A stretch of 37,879 nucleotides of DNA. It comes from Bacteroidales bacterium (GTDB lineage Bacteria; Bacteroidota; Bacteroidia; Bacteroidales; WCHB1-69). Within the stretch, counting starts at the first letter, position 1, and every line of letters begins with the position of its first letter. The position numbers were made by a program, and so were the translations under genes. Below the pieces are notes generated by a model. The model was not told where the DNA came from and did no database searches. It saw only the letters and a list, made by a program, of their open reading frames with translations. This document shows, one piece after another, positions 27,042-35,219 of the stretch. Location: the NCBI GenBank assembly GCA_016281255.1, contig JAEEIG010000063.1, positions 1 through 37,879 of the forward strand, in the 5' to 3' direction.

Positions 27042-27075
27042 GAAGTAGAGACGGTGTTTTAACCGTCTCTACTTC
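27042..27075. repeat. Perfect 14-bp inverted repeat GAAGTAGAGACGGT-gtttta-ACCGTCTCTACTTC
   Basis: Direct reading; no T-run follows on the minus strand, so it is not a classic metG terminator. Confidence 0.9.
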
Positions 27076-27092
27076 GTGAAAATTTTCCTCTG

Positions 27093-27127
27093 AAAATTCT
27101 TAATTACGAATTCAAAATTCCAAATTA
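27093..27127 (-). repeat. Heptamer tract AAAATTC TTAATTA CGAATTC AAAATTC CAAATTA
   Basis: Five contiguous 7-nt units with AATT core; the metG stop (27125-27127) lies in the last unit. Confidence 0.8.
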
Positions 27128-29173
27128 TTTCACCGTGCTGCCCTCTTTGACATGTTTATGGGGTTGCATGATGGAGAGGGATCCGTCGGCGTCTTCCGCC
27201 ATCAGAACCATGCCGTGGGAATCCACGCCCTTGATGTTCTTTGGGGCGAGGTTGATGAGCATCAGTACTTGTTTGCCGACCAAGTCTTCAGGTTGGTAGT
27301 ATTCCGCGATACCGGAGATGATTTCGCGGGTATCCACACCGGTGTTCACCTTCAATTTCAGCAGTTTTTTGGTTTTGGCCACCTTTTCGGCTGCCAAGAC
27401 GGTCACCACGCGGATATCCATGTTCTGGAAGTCGTCGAAAGTGACGTCTGTTTTGGCGGGAACTGCTTCTGCATTGGCCACTTCGTTCTGTTTTTTGGTG
27501 TCTTCGAGTTTCTGCACCTGCTTCGCGATGGTTTCATCCTCGATCTTTTCGAAGAGATATTCGGCGGGATTGAGCGGATCGCCTGCTTTCAACAGGTCGT
27601 GGCGGCCACCGTCCGACCATTTTTTATTGTCGATATTCAGCATTTTCTGCAGTTTTTTAGCGGTAAACGGCAGGAAAGGCTCGCACAAAATGGACAATGA
27701 AGCGCAAATTTGCAGCGAAACATGCAAAATGGTCTTCACATATTCGGGATTCTCCTTTTGTTTCTTCCAAGGTTCGGTGTCAGTCAGGTATTTATTCCCC
27801 AGACGTGCCAGGTTCATCAGCTCGGCTTGCGCTTCGCGGAACTTGTAATGTTCGATGGAATCGGCGATAATGCTCGGGAATTGCGCCATTTTTTCGATGA
27901 TTTCCTTTTCATAAGCGGTCAGTTCGCCGCATTCCGGAATATTGCCGCCATAGTATTTATGGGACAGCACGACAGTTCTGTTCACAAAGTTGCCGAAGAT
28001 GGCGAGCAGCTCGTTGTTGTTTTTGGCTTGGAAGTCGGCCCAGGTGAAATCGGCGTCTTTGGTTTCCGGTGCGATGGAGGTCAATGTATAGCGCAGAACG
28101 TCCTGTTTGCCGGGGAAATCCTCGATATATTCGTGCGCCCAGACCGCCCAGTTGCGGGAGGTGGAAATCTTGTCGCCTTCGAGATTCAGGAATTCGTTGG
28201 CGGGCACGTTTTCGGGTAAAATATATCCGCCGTGCGCTTTCAACATGCACGGGAAGATGATACAGTGGAACACGATATTGTCCTTGCCGATGAAATGCAC
28301 CAGTTTGGAACTTTCGTCCTGCCACCAAGGTTTCCAGTCGGTGTTGTGCGCTTTGGCCCACTCTTTGGTGGCTGAGATATAGCCGATGGGTGCGTCGAAC
28401 CAGACATAGAGCACTTTTCCTTCCGCCTCTTTGAGCGGAACTTTCACGCCCCAGGAGAGGTCGCGGGTGACAGCGCGGGGTTGCAAACCCTGCTCTATCC
28501 ACGATTTGCATTGTCCGTAAACCGTAGGGCGCCAGTCGGCCTTATGTCCTTGCAGAATCCACTCTCTCAACCATGCATCATATTCGTTCAGAGGCAGATA
28601 CCAGTGTTTGGTCTCCTTCAGCACGGGTGTATTTCCGCTCAATGCCGACTTCGGATTGATCAGATCCGTGGCGCTGAGGGAAGTTCCGCAAGCCTCGCAC
28701 TGGTCGCCGTATGCGTGCTCGTTGTTGCAATGCGGACAGGTACCGGTGATATAGCGGTCTGCCAAAAACTCGTGCGCCTCCTCGTCGTAATACTGTTGGG
28801 AAACCTTCTCGATAAGTTTTCCGTTGTCATAGAGATATTTGAAGAAGTCCGATGCTGTCTCATGATGTGTCGGGTTCGACGTGCGCGAGTAGATGTCGAA
28901 AGAGATGCCGAGTTCTTCGAACGATTTCTTAATAATATTATGGTAGCGATCCACAATGTCTTGCGGGGTGACGCCCTCTTTGCGGGCCTTGATCGTGATG
29001 GGCACGCCATGCTCGTCGGAACCGCCAATGAAGAGCACCTCTTTGCCGTTGTTACGCAGGTAACGGACGTAGATGTCGGCGGGCACATAGACGCCGGCGA
29101 GGTGTCCGATATGCACGGGACCGTTGGCATACGGCAGCGCGGAAGTAATGGTGTAACGTTTTATATCTTTCAT
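27125..29173 (-). CDS. metG: Methionyl-tRNA synthetase with C-terminal tRNA-binding (EMAPII/OB-fold) domain
   Basis: [36 protein letters not shown]...CEACG zinc knuckle, [11 protein letters not shown] (KMSKS-like), t[23 protein letters not shown]. Confidence 0.98.
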   Translation of the reverse strand: MKDIKRYTITSALPYANGPVHIGHLAGVYVPADIYVRYLRNNGKEVLFIGGSDEHGVPITIKARKEGVTPQDIVDRYHNIIKKSFEELGISFDIYSRTSNPTHHETASDFFKYLYDNGKLIEKVSQQYYDEEAHEFLADRYITGTCPHCNNEHAYGDQCEACGTSLSATDLINPKSALSGNTPVLKETKHWYLPLNEYDAWLREWILQGHKADWRPTVYGQCKSWIEQGLQPRAVTRDLSWGVKVPLKEAEGKVLYVWFDAPIGYISATKEWAKAHNTDWKPWWQDESSKLVHFIGKDNIVFHCIIFPCMLKAHGGYILPENVPANEFLNLEGDKISTSRNWAVWAHEYIEDFPGKQDVLRYTLTSIAPETKDADFTWADFQAKNNNELLAIFGNFVNRTVVLSHKYYGGNIPECGELTAYEKEIIEKMAQFPSIIADSIEHYKFREAQAELMNLARLGNKYLTDTEPWKKQKENPEYVKTILHVSLQICASLSILCEPFLPFTAKKLQKMLNIDNKKWSDGGRHDLLKAGDPLNPAEYLFEKIEDETIAKQVQKLEDTKKQNEVANAEAVPAKTDVTFDDFQNMDIRVVTVLAAEKVAKTKKLLKLKVNTGVDTREIISGIAEYYQPEDLVGKQVLMLINLAPKNIKGVDSHGMVLMAEDADGSLSIMQPHKHVKEGSTVK

Positions 29174-29218
29174 ATTATCAGTATTTTAGTGGTGATTTAT
29201 ACTTTTTTGATGGAAAAG

Positions 29219-29226
29219 CAAAAATA
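29219..29226 (-). promoter_or_regulatory. -7 promoter element TATTTTTG for metG
   Basis: TAnnTTTG on the minus strand. Confidence 0.45.
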
Positions 29227-29341
29227 GGATTTTTTTGTTTACAAGGCCAGAAGGTTACAGGGTTAAATGACATCGAGTTATCAATATCATTCTGTTTATA
29301 ATTATTTTGCGTATTCAAATGTTGTGAGTGTTAAAAAAAAC

Positions 29342-29349
29342 TAATTTTG
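29342..29349 (+). promoter_or_regulatory. -7 promoter element TAATTTTG for the OMP gene
   Basis: TAnnTTTG with TTG about 17 nt upstream. Confidence 0.6.
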
Positions 29350-29384
29350 CACTTTCAATAATCAATCACTTAAAAACCAAAAAT

Positions 29385-29942
29385 ATGAAAAAGATTATTA
29401 CAACAATGGTTGTTATGCTTGCCGTAGCAAGTGTCGCATTTGCGCAACCCCGTGCCATCGGTGGCCGTTTGGGTTGGAATTATGAGGAATTCTCTTACCA
29501 ACATTCTTTGAATGATGGAATGTATTTGGATATGACGGCAGGTGTCGGCGATATGTGGACTCAATTTGCTTCTTTGAATGCCAATGTCGCTTTGGATTGG
29601 ACATTCAATATCAAAGGCATCTGGAACTGGTTTGTAGGTCCTTCCGCCGGTGTTGGTTTTGGCTACGGTCCCGGTTATGGCCATTATAGCAGAAAAGGTT
29701 CTGTTTTTGATAGCTACATAACAGATAATGGCTACTATGACGCTGCCTATATGCCTTTCCGTCTTAATGTCGGTGGCCAGATCGGTTTCGAATGGGAATT
29801 CAGCATTCCGTTGAACCTCACCGTGGATTGGCGTCCCATGATCAACGTAATGGGTTTGGTGAATCCTTACTATACAACACGTGACGCTTTTCTTGGCGGC
29901 CTCTACAACTTCGGCGTCGGCCTTCGTTACAGATTCCACTAA
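29385..29942 (+). CDS. Small outer-membrane beta-barrel protein
   Basis: Signal peptide MKKIITTMVVMLAVASVAFAQ; alternating amphipathic strands; ends GVGLRYRFH. Confidence 0.75.
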   Translation: MKKIITTMVVMLAVASVAFAQPRAIGGRLGWNYEEFSYQHSLNDGMYLDMTAGVGDMWTQFASLNANVALDWTFNIKGIWNWFVGPSAGVGFGYGPGYGHYSRKGSVFDSYITDNGYYDAAYMPFRLNVGGQIGFEWEFSIPLNLTVDWRPMINVMGLVNPYYTTRDAFLGGLYNFGVGLRYRFH

Positions 29943-29963
29943 CAGTTATTCATCAAAATATGG

Positions 29964-29988
29964 AAACGCCGACTAACCATCGGCGTTT
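29964..29988 (+). terminator. Intrinsic terminator AAACGCCGA-N7-TCGGCGTTTTTTT
   Basis: 9-bp stem followed by a T-run. Confidence 0.9.
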
Positions 29989-29993
29989 TTTTG

Positions 29994-30001
29994 TATTTTT
30001 G
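29994..30001 (+). promoter_or_regulatory. -7 promoter element TATTTTTG for uvrB
   Basis: TAnnTTTG directly after the terminator. Confidence 0.55.
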
Positions 30002-30022
30002 CGATTTATAAGTGATGATGAA

Positions 30023-30050
30023 ATTAACCGTTTAACCTTTAACCTTTAAA
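30023..30050 (+). repeat. Heptamer tract ATTAACC GTTTAAC CTTTAAC CTTTAAA in the uvrB 5' leader
   Basis: Direct reading. Confidence 0.75.
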
Positions 30051-30056
30051 AAACAA

Positions 30057-32081
30057 ATGAACTTCAAACTCACCTCCTCTTACGAACCCTCCGGCGACCA
30101 GCCCGAGGCCATCCGGAAATTAGTGGCCGGGCTGAACAACGGGGACAAAGCGCAGACGTTGCTCGGCGTGACAGGCTCCGGCAAGACCTTCACCATCGCC
30201 AATGTGCTTAACCAGGTGAACCGGCCGGCCTTGATTCTCAGCCACAACAAAACCCTCGCTGCGCAGCTTTACAGTGAGTTCAAGCAGTTTTTCCCTGAAA
30301 ACGCTGTTGAATATTACGTCTCTTACTATGATTATTACCAGCCGGAAGCCTATATTCCGACCACCAACACTTACATTGAAAAAGACCTTTCCATCAACGA
30401 CGAAATCGAGAAGCTTCGGTTGCATACCACCGCCACATTGATGTCCGGTCGGCGCGATGTGATTGTGGTGGCTTCCGTGTCATGTATTTACGGTATCGGG
30501 AATCCTGAAGACTTTGCCAAAAACGTCATACATCTTCATACGGGGATGAAAATCGACCGTAACGCGCTGCTGCTCAAGTTCGTATCCAGCCTATACTCGC
30601 GCACCGAACTCGACCTGCAGGCAGGCCAGTTCCGTGTGAAGGGCGACACGGTGGATATCCTCCCCCCCTACTCCGAGCACGCCTACCGCATCATCTTTTG
30701 GGACGACGAGATTGAGTCGTTGGCGATTATCGAAGCGGCTTCGGGCGGCGTTATCACCAAGGAGGAGAATGTGGTGATCTATCCCGCCAGTATTTTCGTG
30801 ACGACACAACAAACCATGAACGAGGCCATCAACCAAATCGTTCTGGATTTGGGTGAGCAGCGAGACTACTTCAAATCCATTGGCAAACATTTGGAAGCCA
30901 AACGGTTGGAGGATCGTGTGACGTACGATGTGGAGATGATGAAAGAGTTAGGCTACTGCTCTGGTATCGAGAACTATTCGCGTTATTTCGACAAGCGCGA
31001 GCCGGGGATGCGTCCTTTCTGCATCCTCGACTTTTTCCCCGACGACTTTGTGCTGGTGATTGACGAAAGCCATGTCACTGTGCCGCAGATCGGGGCGATG
31101 TATGGCGGCGACCGCTCCCGCAAGATCAACTTGGTGGAGTACGGTTTCCGGTTGCCCGCGGCGTTGGACAACCGTCCGCTGAAATTCGACGAGTTCGAGG
31201 CATTGGTTGGGCAGACCATCTACATGAGCGCGACGCCCGCCGACTACGAATTGGAGCAGTCGGGCGGCGTGGTGGTGGAGCAGGTGGTGCGGCCCACCGG
31301 GCTGCTGGACCCGCCTATCGAGGTGCGGCCCGCCACGAATCAGGTGGATGATCTGCTGAACGAGATTGAAGACACGGTGGACAAGGGCGAGCGCGTGTTG
31401 GTGACCACGTTGACCAAGCGCATGGCGGAAGAGCTGAACACCTACCTCATCAATATCGGAATAAGGGCTTGTTATATCCATTCCGACGTGGAAACCCTGG
31501 ACCGCGTTGAGATTTTGCAGAATCTTCGCGCGGGGGCTATCGATGTATTGGTGGGCGTGAACCTGTTGCGCGAGGGCCTGGATCTTCCGGAGGTCTCCTT
31601 GGTGGCCATCATGGATGCCGACAAGGAGGGCTTTTTGCGCAACGTGAGGTCGCTCACGCAGACAGCCGGACGTGCTGCCCGGCACGTGAACGGCCGCGTG
31701 ATTTTCTACGCCAACAAAATCACCAAGTCGATGCAGGCCACTATTGACGAAACCAACAGAAGACGTTCCAAACAGATAGCATACAACGAGTTGCATCATA
31801 TTGTGCCGAAGGGTGTGGTGAAATCGGAGGAGATGCTGCTCACGGGCATGTCGGGAGACACCGGCAAGCAGAAGAACAAGCAGGGACAATATGCCCCCAA
31901 GGAGAAAAAGCTCTCCGTGGTGGCCGAGGATATCACCTTGTATAATGTGGAGCAGCTGGAGAAGAAGAAAAAGACCTATCGCAAGGAGATGGAGAAGGCG
32001 GTGAAGGAGCTGGATTTCGAGAAGGCGGCGGAGTATCGCGACGCGATTGTAGCCATCGAAAACAGAATCAGAGAGTATTAG
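30057..32081 (+). CDS. uvrB: Excinuclease ABC subunit UvrB
   Basis: LLGVTGSGKTFTIANV, YYDYYQPEAYIP, DESHVTVPQIGAMY, LLREGLDLPEVSLVAIMDADKEGFLR, C-terminal UVR domain. Confidence 0.98.
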   Translation: MNFKLTSSYEPSGDQPEAIRKLVAGLNNGDKAQTLLGVTGSGKTFTIANVLNQVNRPALILSHNKTLAAQLYSEFKQFFPENAVEYYVSYYDYYQPEAYIPTTNTYIEKDLSINDEIEKLRLHTTATLMSGRRDVIVVASVSCIYGIGNPEDFAKNVIHLHTGMKIDRNALLLKFVSSLYSRTELDLQAGQFRVKGDTVDILPPYSEHAYRIIFWDDEIESLAIIEAASGGVITKEENVVIYPASIFVTTQQTMNEAINQIVLDLGEQRDYFKSIGKHLEAKRLEDRVTYDVEMMKELGYCSGIENYSRYFDKREPGMRPFCILDFFPDDFVLVIDESHVTVPQIGAMYGGDRSRKINLVEYGFRLPAALDNRPLKFDEFEALVGQTIYMSATPADYELEQSGGVVVEQVVRPTGLLDPPIEVRPATNQVDDLLNEIEDTVDKGERVLVTTLTKRMAEELNTYLINIGIRACYIHSDVETLDRVEILQNLRAGAIDVLVGVNLLREGLDLPEVSLVAIMDADKEGFLRNVRSLTQTAGRAARHVNGRVIFYANKITKSMQATIDETNRRRSKQIAYNELHHIVPKGVVKSEEMLLTGMSGDTGKQKNKQGQYAPKEKKLSVVAEDITLYNVEQLEKKKKTYRKEMEKAVKELDFEKAAEYRDAIVAIENRIREY

Positions 32082-32104
32082 TGCTCTTGTTTGCGCACTT
32101 TTCT

Positions 32105-32112
32105 TATTTTTG
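32105..32112 (+). promoter_or_regulatory. -7 promoter element TATTTTTG for sufE
   Basis: TAnnTTTG. Confidence 0.5.
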
Positions 32113-32162
32113 CAGCTGGAATTTATAAAACGTAACTTATTAATAGAAAGGATATTATCGTT

Positions 32163-32588
32163 ATGAGTACGATGAAGGAAATGGAAGATGAACTCATTCA
32201 GGAGTTTGAAATGTTCGACGACTGGATGGACAAATACAATTATATTATCGAATTGGGAAAGGATTTGCCGATGATTGACCCGCAATTCAAGACGGAGGAG
32301 TTTCTGATCAGTGGCTGCCAGTCACAGGTTTGGCTGCATCCGGAAGAGAAGGAAGGCAAGCTCTATTTCTCTGCCGACAGCGATGCCATTATCACGAAAG
32401 GTATTGTGAATCTGTTGATCAGAGTGCTTTCGGGACATACGCCGCAGGAGATTCTCGACAACGATTTGTCATACTTGGATACCATCGGGTTGAAAAACCA
32501 CCTCTCCCCTACCCGCTCCAACGGGTTGGCTTCCATGATCAAGCAAATGAAGTTGTATGCGCTGGCATACGCTGCAAAACAAGCATAA
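32163..32588 (+). CDS. sufE: SufE-family cysteine desulfuration protein
   Basis: YIIELGKDLP, EEFLISGCQSQVWL (catalytic Cys), SPTRSNGLASMIKQMK. Confidence 0.95.
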   Translation: MSTMKEMEDELIQEFEMFDDWMDKYNYIIELGKDLPMIDPQFKTEEFLISGCQSQVWLHPEEKEGKLYFSADSDAIITKGIVNLLIRVLSGHTPQEILDNDLSYLDTIGLKNHLSPTRSNGLASMIKQMKLYALAYAAKQA

Positions 32589-32600
32589 AATTTCAAGACG

Positions 32601-32846
32601 ATGAAAAAAACATTCGGTTTTATTGGTGTTTTGGCTGGTATTTTATCCCTTTCCAGCTGTAATATGAAAGATTGCAAATGCTATTCCACAAATCAGGTGA
32701 CGCAGAACGACAGCATTGTGAGATTCGAGGTGGATACTGTCGATAATGCGACCCGTGGGAACTGTGCGGATTTCAATGTGGATGAGGTGATGAACATGGA
32801 TTCGGGCATTGTCATCCATCACATTTTGCTTTGCGAAGAGGATTAA
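32601..32846 (+). CDS. Small Cys-rich putative lipoprotein (81 aa)
   Basis: Signal peptide with lipobox LSSC; no recognised domain. Confidence 0.6.
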   Translation: MKKTFGFIGVLAGILSLSSCNMKDCKCYSTNQVTQNDSIVRFEVDTVDNATRGNCADFNVDEVMNMDSGIVIHHILLCEED

Positions 32847-32876
32847 TATCCAGTTTCAGTTAAAATTCGTTAATCA

Positions 32877-33731
32877 ATGGGGCGAAACGTTGCATTGGTG
32901 ACAGGTGCGGATGGCGGCATGGGTCGCGTTCACGTCCGTGAGCTGGCCAAGGCGGGCTACGAGGTGATCATGGCATGTATCGATATCGCTGCTGCTCAAC
33001 CGGTTATGGAGGAGATACAGCGTGAGACGGGTGGCACGTTCCATCTGATGGCTTTGGATCTCGGGAATTTGGCCGATATTGTGCGCTTTGCCGATGAGGT
33101 GAAGAGCCGTTTCCCCTCTTTGCAAATTTTGCTGAACAACGCCGGTGTCCTGCCCAGTCAGCCCAAAAGCAGTGCCGACAACATAGAGCTTACCATGGCA
33201 GTCAACTACTTGGGACACTTTACGTTAACGAATCTTTTGCATCCGATAATGGGTACTGGGACGCGCATTGTGAGCATGATTTCCCTCTCCTACTTTTTGG
33301 GTGCCGTCACACCTGATGTGTTTGTTCCGAAGACAGAGAAAACCTACAATCGGTTCACGGCATACGGCAGTTCCAAGTTGGGACTCTACTATTTCATGCT
33401 GGATGCTTCCGACGCTTGGAAGAAGGAGGGCATCTGTTTCAATGTGGCCGATCCTTTCATTGTGAGTACCAGTATTATACGGATGAACAACCGGGTGGTG
33501 GACAAACTTTGCGACTGGTTTTTCCGTCCGTTGATCAACACGCCGGAACAGGGTGCCGCCACGATGTTGGCCGCCGCTTTGGATCCCGCTTTCGAGAACG
33601 TGACGGGGAGAATCTTCAAAAATAAAAAGGTGGCACCGTTCAAAAAGCGGTTCTATCCGAATCTGGAACAACGTAAATTACTGCGAGAGATGACCTTGCA
33701 AATCCTTTCCGAACATAATATCCAAATATGA
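32877..33731 (+). CDS. SDR-family NAD(P)-dependent oxidoreductase
   Basis: Variant Rossmann motif TGADGGMGRVHVREL, LLNNAGV, YGSSKLGLYYF (YxxxK). Confidence 0.9.
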   Translation: MGRNVALVTGADGGMGRVHVRELAKAGYEVIMACIDIAAAQPVMEEIQRETGGTFHLMALDLGNLADIVRFADEVKSRFPSLQILLNNAGVLPSQPKSSADNIELTMAVNYLGHFTLTNLLHPIMGTGTRIVSMISLSYFLGAVTPDVFVPKTEKTYNRFTAYGSSKLGLYYFMLDASDAWKKEGICFNVADPFIVSTSIIRMNNRVVDKLCDWFFRPLINTPEQGAATMLAAALDPAFENVTGRIFKNKKVAPFKKRFYPNLEQRKLLREMTLQILSEHNIQI

Positions 33732-34642
33732 CCATACCTCCATATCTGTTGCCCGGTGACACGGTGGCCTTGGCTGCCCCCGCCCGTAAAATCTCCAAAA
33801 CCGAGATTCTTCCTGCTATGACGTGGTTGAAGAGCGTAGGTTTTAACGTTTTTTATGACGAGAGACTCTTCGCCGCGGAGCATCAGTTTGCGGGAGAAGA
33901 TGCCGTGCGTGCCGCCTATTTCCAGGATTTGCTGGACAACGAAAATATAAAGGCCATTTGGTGTGTAAGAGGTGGTTACGGTTCCGCCCGCATCATCGAC
34001 AGATTGGACTTCAGCCGTTTCCGTCAGCATCCGAAATGGATTTGCGGATACAGCGACATCACCGTTTTCCACAGTCACATCCAACGCCATTACGGCATTG
34101 CCACTTTGCACGCCACCATGCCCATCAACGTGACGGACAAGGTTTGGCAATCCCCTGTGCTGCAGTCGTTTTCAGACGCGCTGACCGGCAAGACCCTCAC
34201 CTATGGGATTCCGGACGCCCCCCTGTCACGTCTGCAACCTTTTACGGGAACGCTGGTCGGCGGAAACCTTTCGATGCTCTATTCGCTGATGGCTTCCCCT
34301 TCGGATGTGGACACGACCGGCAAAGTGCTCTTTATCGAGGATTTGGACGAATATCTGTACCATATCGACCGCATGATGCTCAATTTGAAGCGCAGCGGCA
34401 AGCTTTCACATATTAAAGCGCTGTTAGTCGGGCATTTAAGCGACATGCACGACAACACCATTCCATTTGGCAAGACGGCGGAAGAGATTGTGGCAGACCA
34501 TTGCCGGGAGTTCGGTTTCCCGTTGGTTTTCAACGTGCCGGCGGGTCATTTGCCAGACAACCGGGCCTTCCGCATGGGTTGCCGGACAGAAGGTTTTTTC
34601 GAAGACAACAAGTTTATAATCAATAATTTGAATCATGCTTAG
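33728..34642 (+). CDS. LD-carboxypeptidase (peptidase S66, LdcA/MccF-like)
   Basis: GDTVALAAPARKI, IWCVRGGYGSARIIDRLDF, CGYSDITVFHSHI, FIEDLDEYLYHIDRM. Confidence 0.93.
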   Translation: MTIPPYLLPGDTVALAAPARKISKTEILPAMTWLKSVGFNVFYDERLFAAEHQFAGEDAVRAAYFQDLLDNENIKAIWCVRGGYGSARIIDRLDFSRFRQHPKWICGYSDITVFHSHIQRHYGIATLHATMPINVTDKVWQSPVLQSFSDALTGKTLTYGIPDAPLSRLQPFTGTLVGGNLSMLYSLMASPSDVDTTGKVLFIEDLDEYLYHIDRMMLNLKRSGKLSHIKALLVGHLSDMHDNTIPFGKTAEEIVADHCREFGFPLVFNVPAGHLPDNRAFRMGCRTEGFFEDNKFIINNLNHA

Positions 34643-35219
34643 CACATTTCTTTTCAAATATGTATATCGGTTAAAACCCATTGATTATCCGGAACCCAGC
34701 GGCACGATTCCCAAGAGTGTGCTGATGATGGCGCCGCACACTTCCGTCATGGATTTCGTGATAGGGTTGTCAGCCATGAAGTATTACGATCTGCACGCCA
34801 AGACCATCATCAAGAAGGAATTCTTTTTCTTCCCGTTGGGCTGGCTGCTCAGGAAGTTGGGCGGCATACCTGTTGACAGAAAACGTGTCCGCAATTTCGT
34901 GAGTTTTGCGGCGAACACCATCAAGGAGCGCGAGCGTATCACCTTGATTATCTGTCCGGAGGGCACTCGCAAGCGCACCGACAAATGGAAACGCGGTTTC
35001 TATCAGATCGCGATGGAGGCCGGTGTGCCGATCAGTTTGGGCTACATCGATTACAACACGCGCACGTGCGGCATCATGTCCATTTTCCATCCGACGGGCG
35101 ATTACGAAAAGGACTTCAAAGAGATTGAGGCCCAATACTATGGCCTTCAAGGTTACAAAAAAGGGCAGTTCAACTTGGAGGACAAGCCTCACGCCCACCC
35201 CGAGTGGTTCAATTTATAG
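34635..35219 (+). CDS. 1-acyl-sn-glycerol-3-phosphate acyltransferase family protein (PlsC-like)
   Basis: APHTSVMD (HX4D), GGIPVDRKRV, ICPEGTRKR. Confidence 0.9.
   Translation: MLSTFLFKYVYRLKPIDYPEPSGTIPKSVLMMAPHTSVMDFVIGLSAMKYYDLHAKTIIKKEFFFFPLGWLLRKLGGIPVDRKRVRNFVSFAANTIKERERITLIICPEGTRKRTDKWKRGFYQIAMEAGVPISLGYIDYNTRTCGIMSIFHPTGDYEKDFKEIEAQYYGLQGYKKGQFNLEDKPHAHPEWFNL

Noticed and set aside
27042-27075. Simple intrinsic terminator of metG
   Set aside because: Perfect stem but no T-run following it on the minus strand, and the GTAGAGACG core recurs elsewhere, so it is treated as a repeat.
30948-32285. 445-aa minus-strand ORF opposite uvrB
   Set aside because: Antisense to a well-supported UvrB; His/Leu/Val-rich shadow ORF from codon bias, no recognisable domain.
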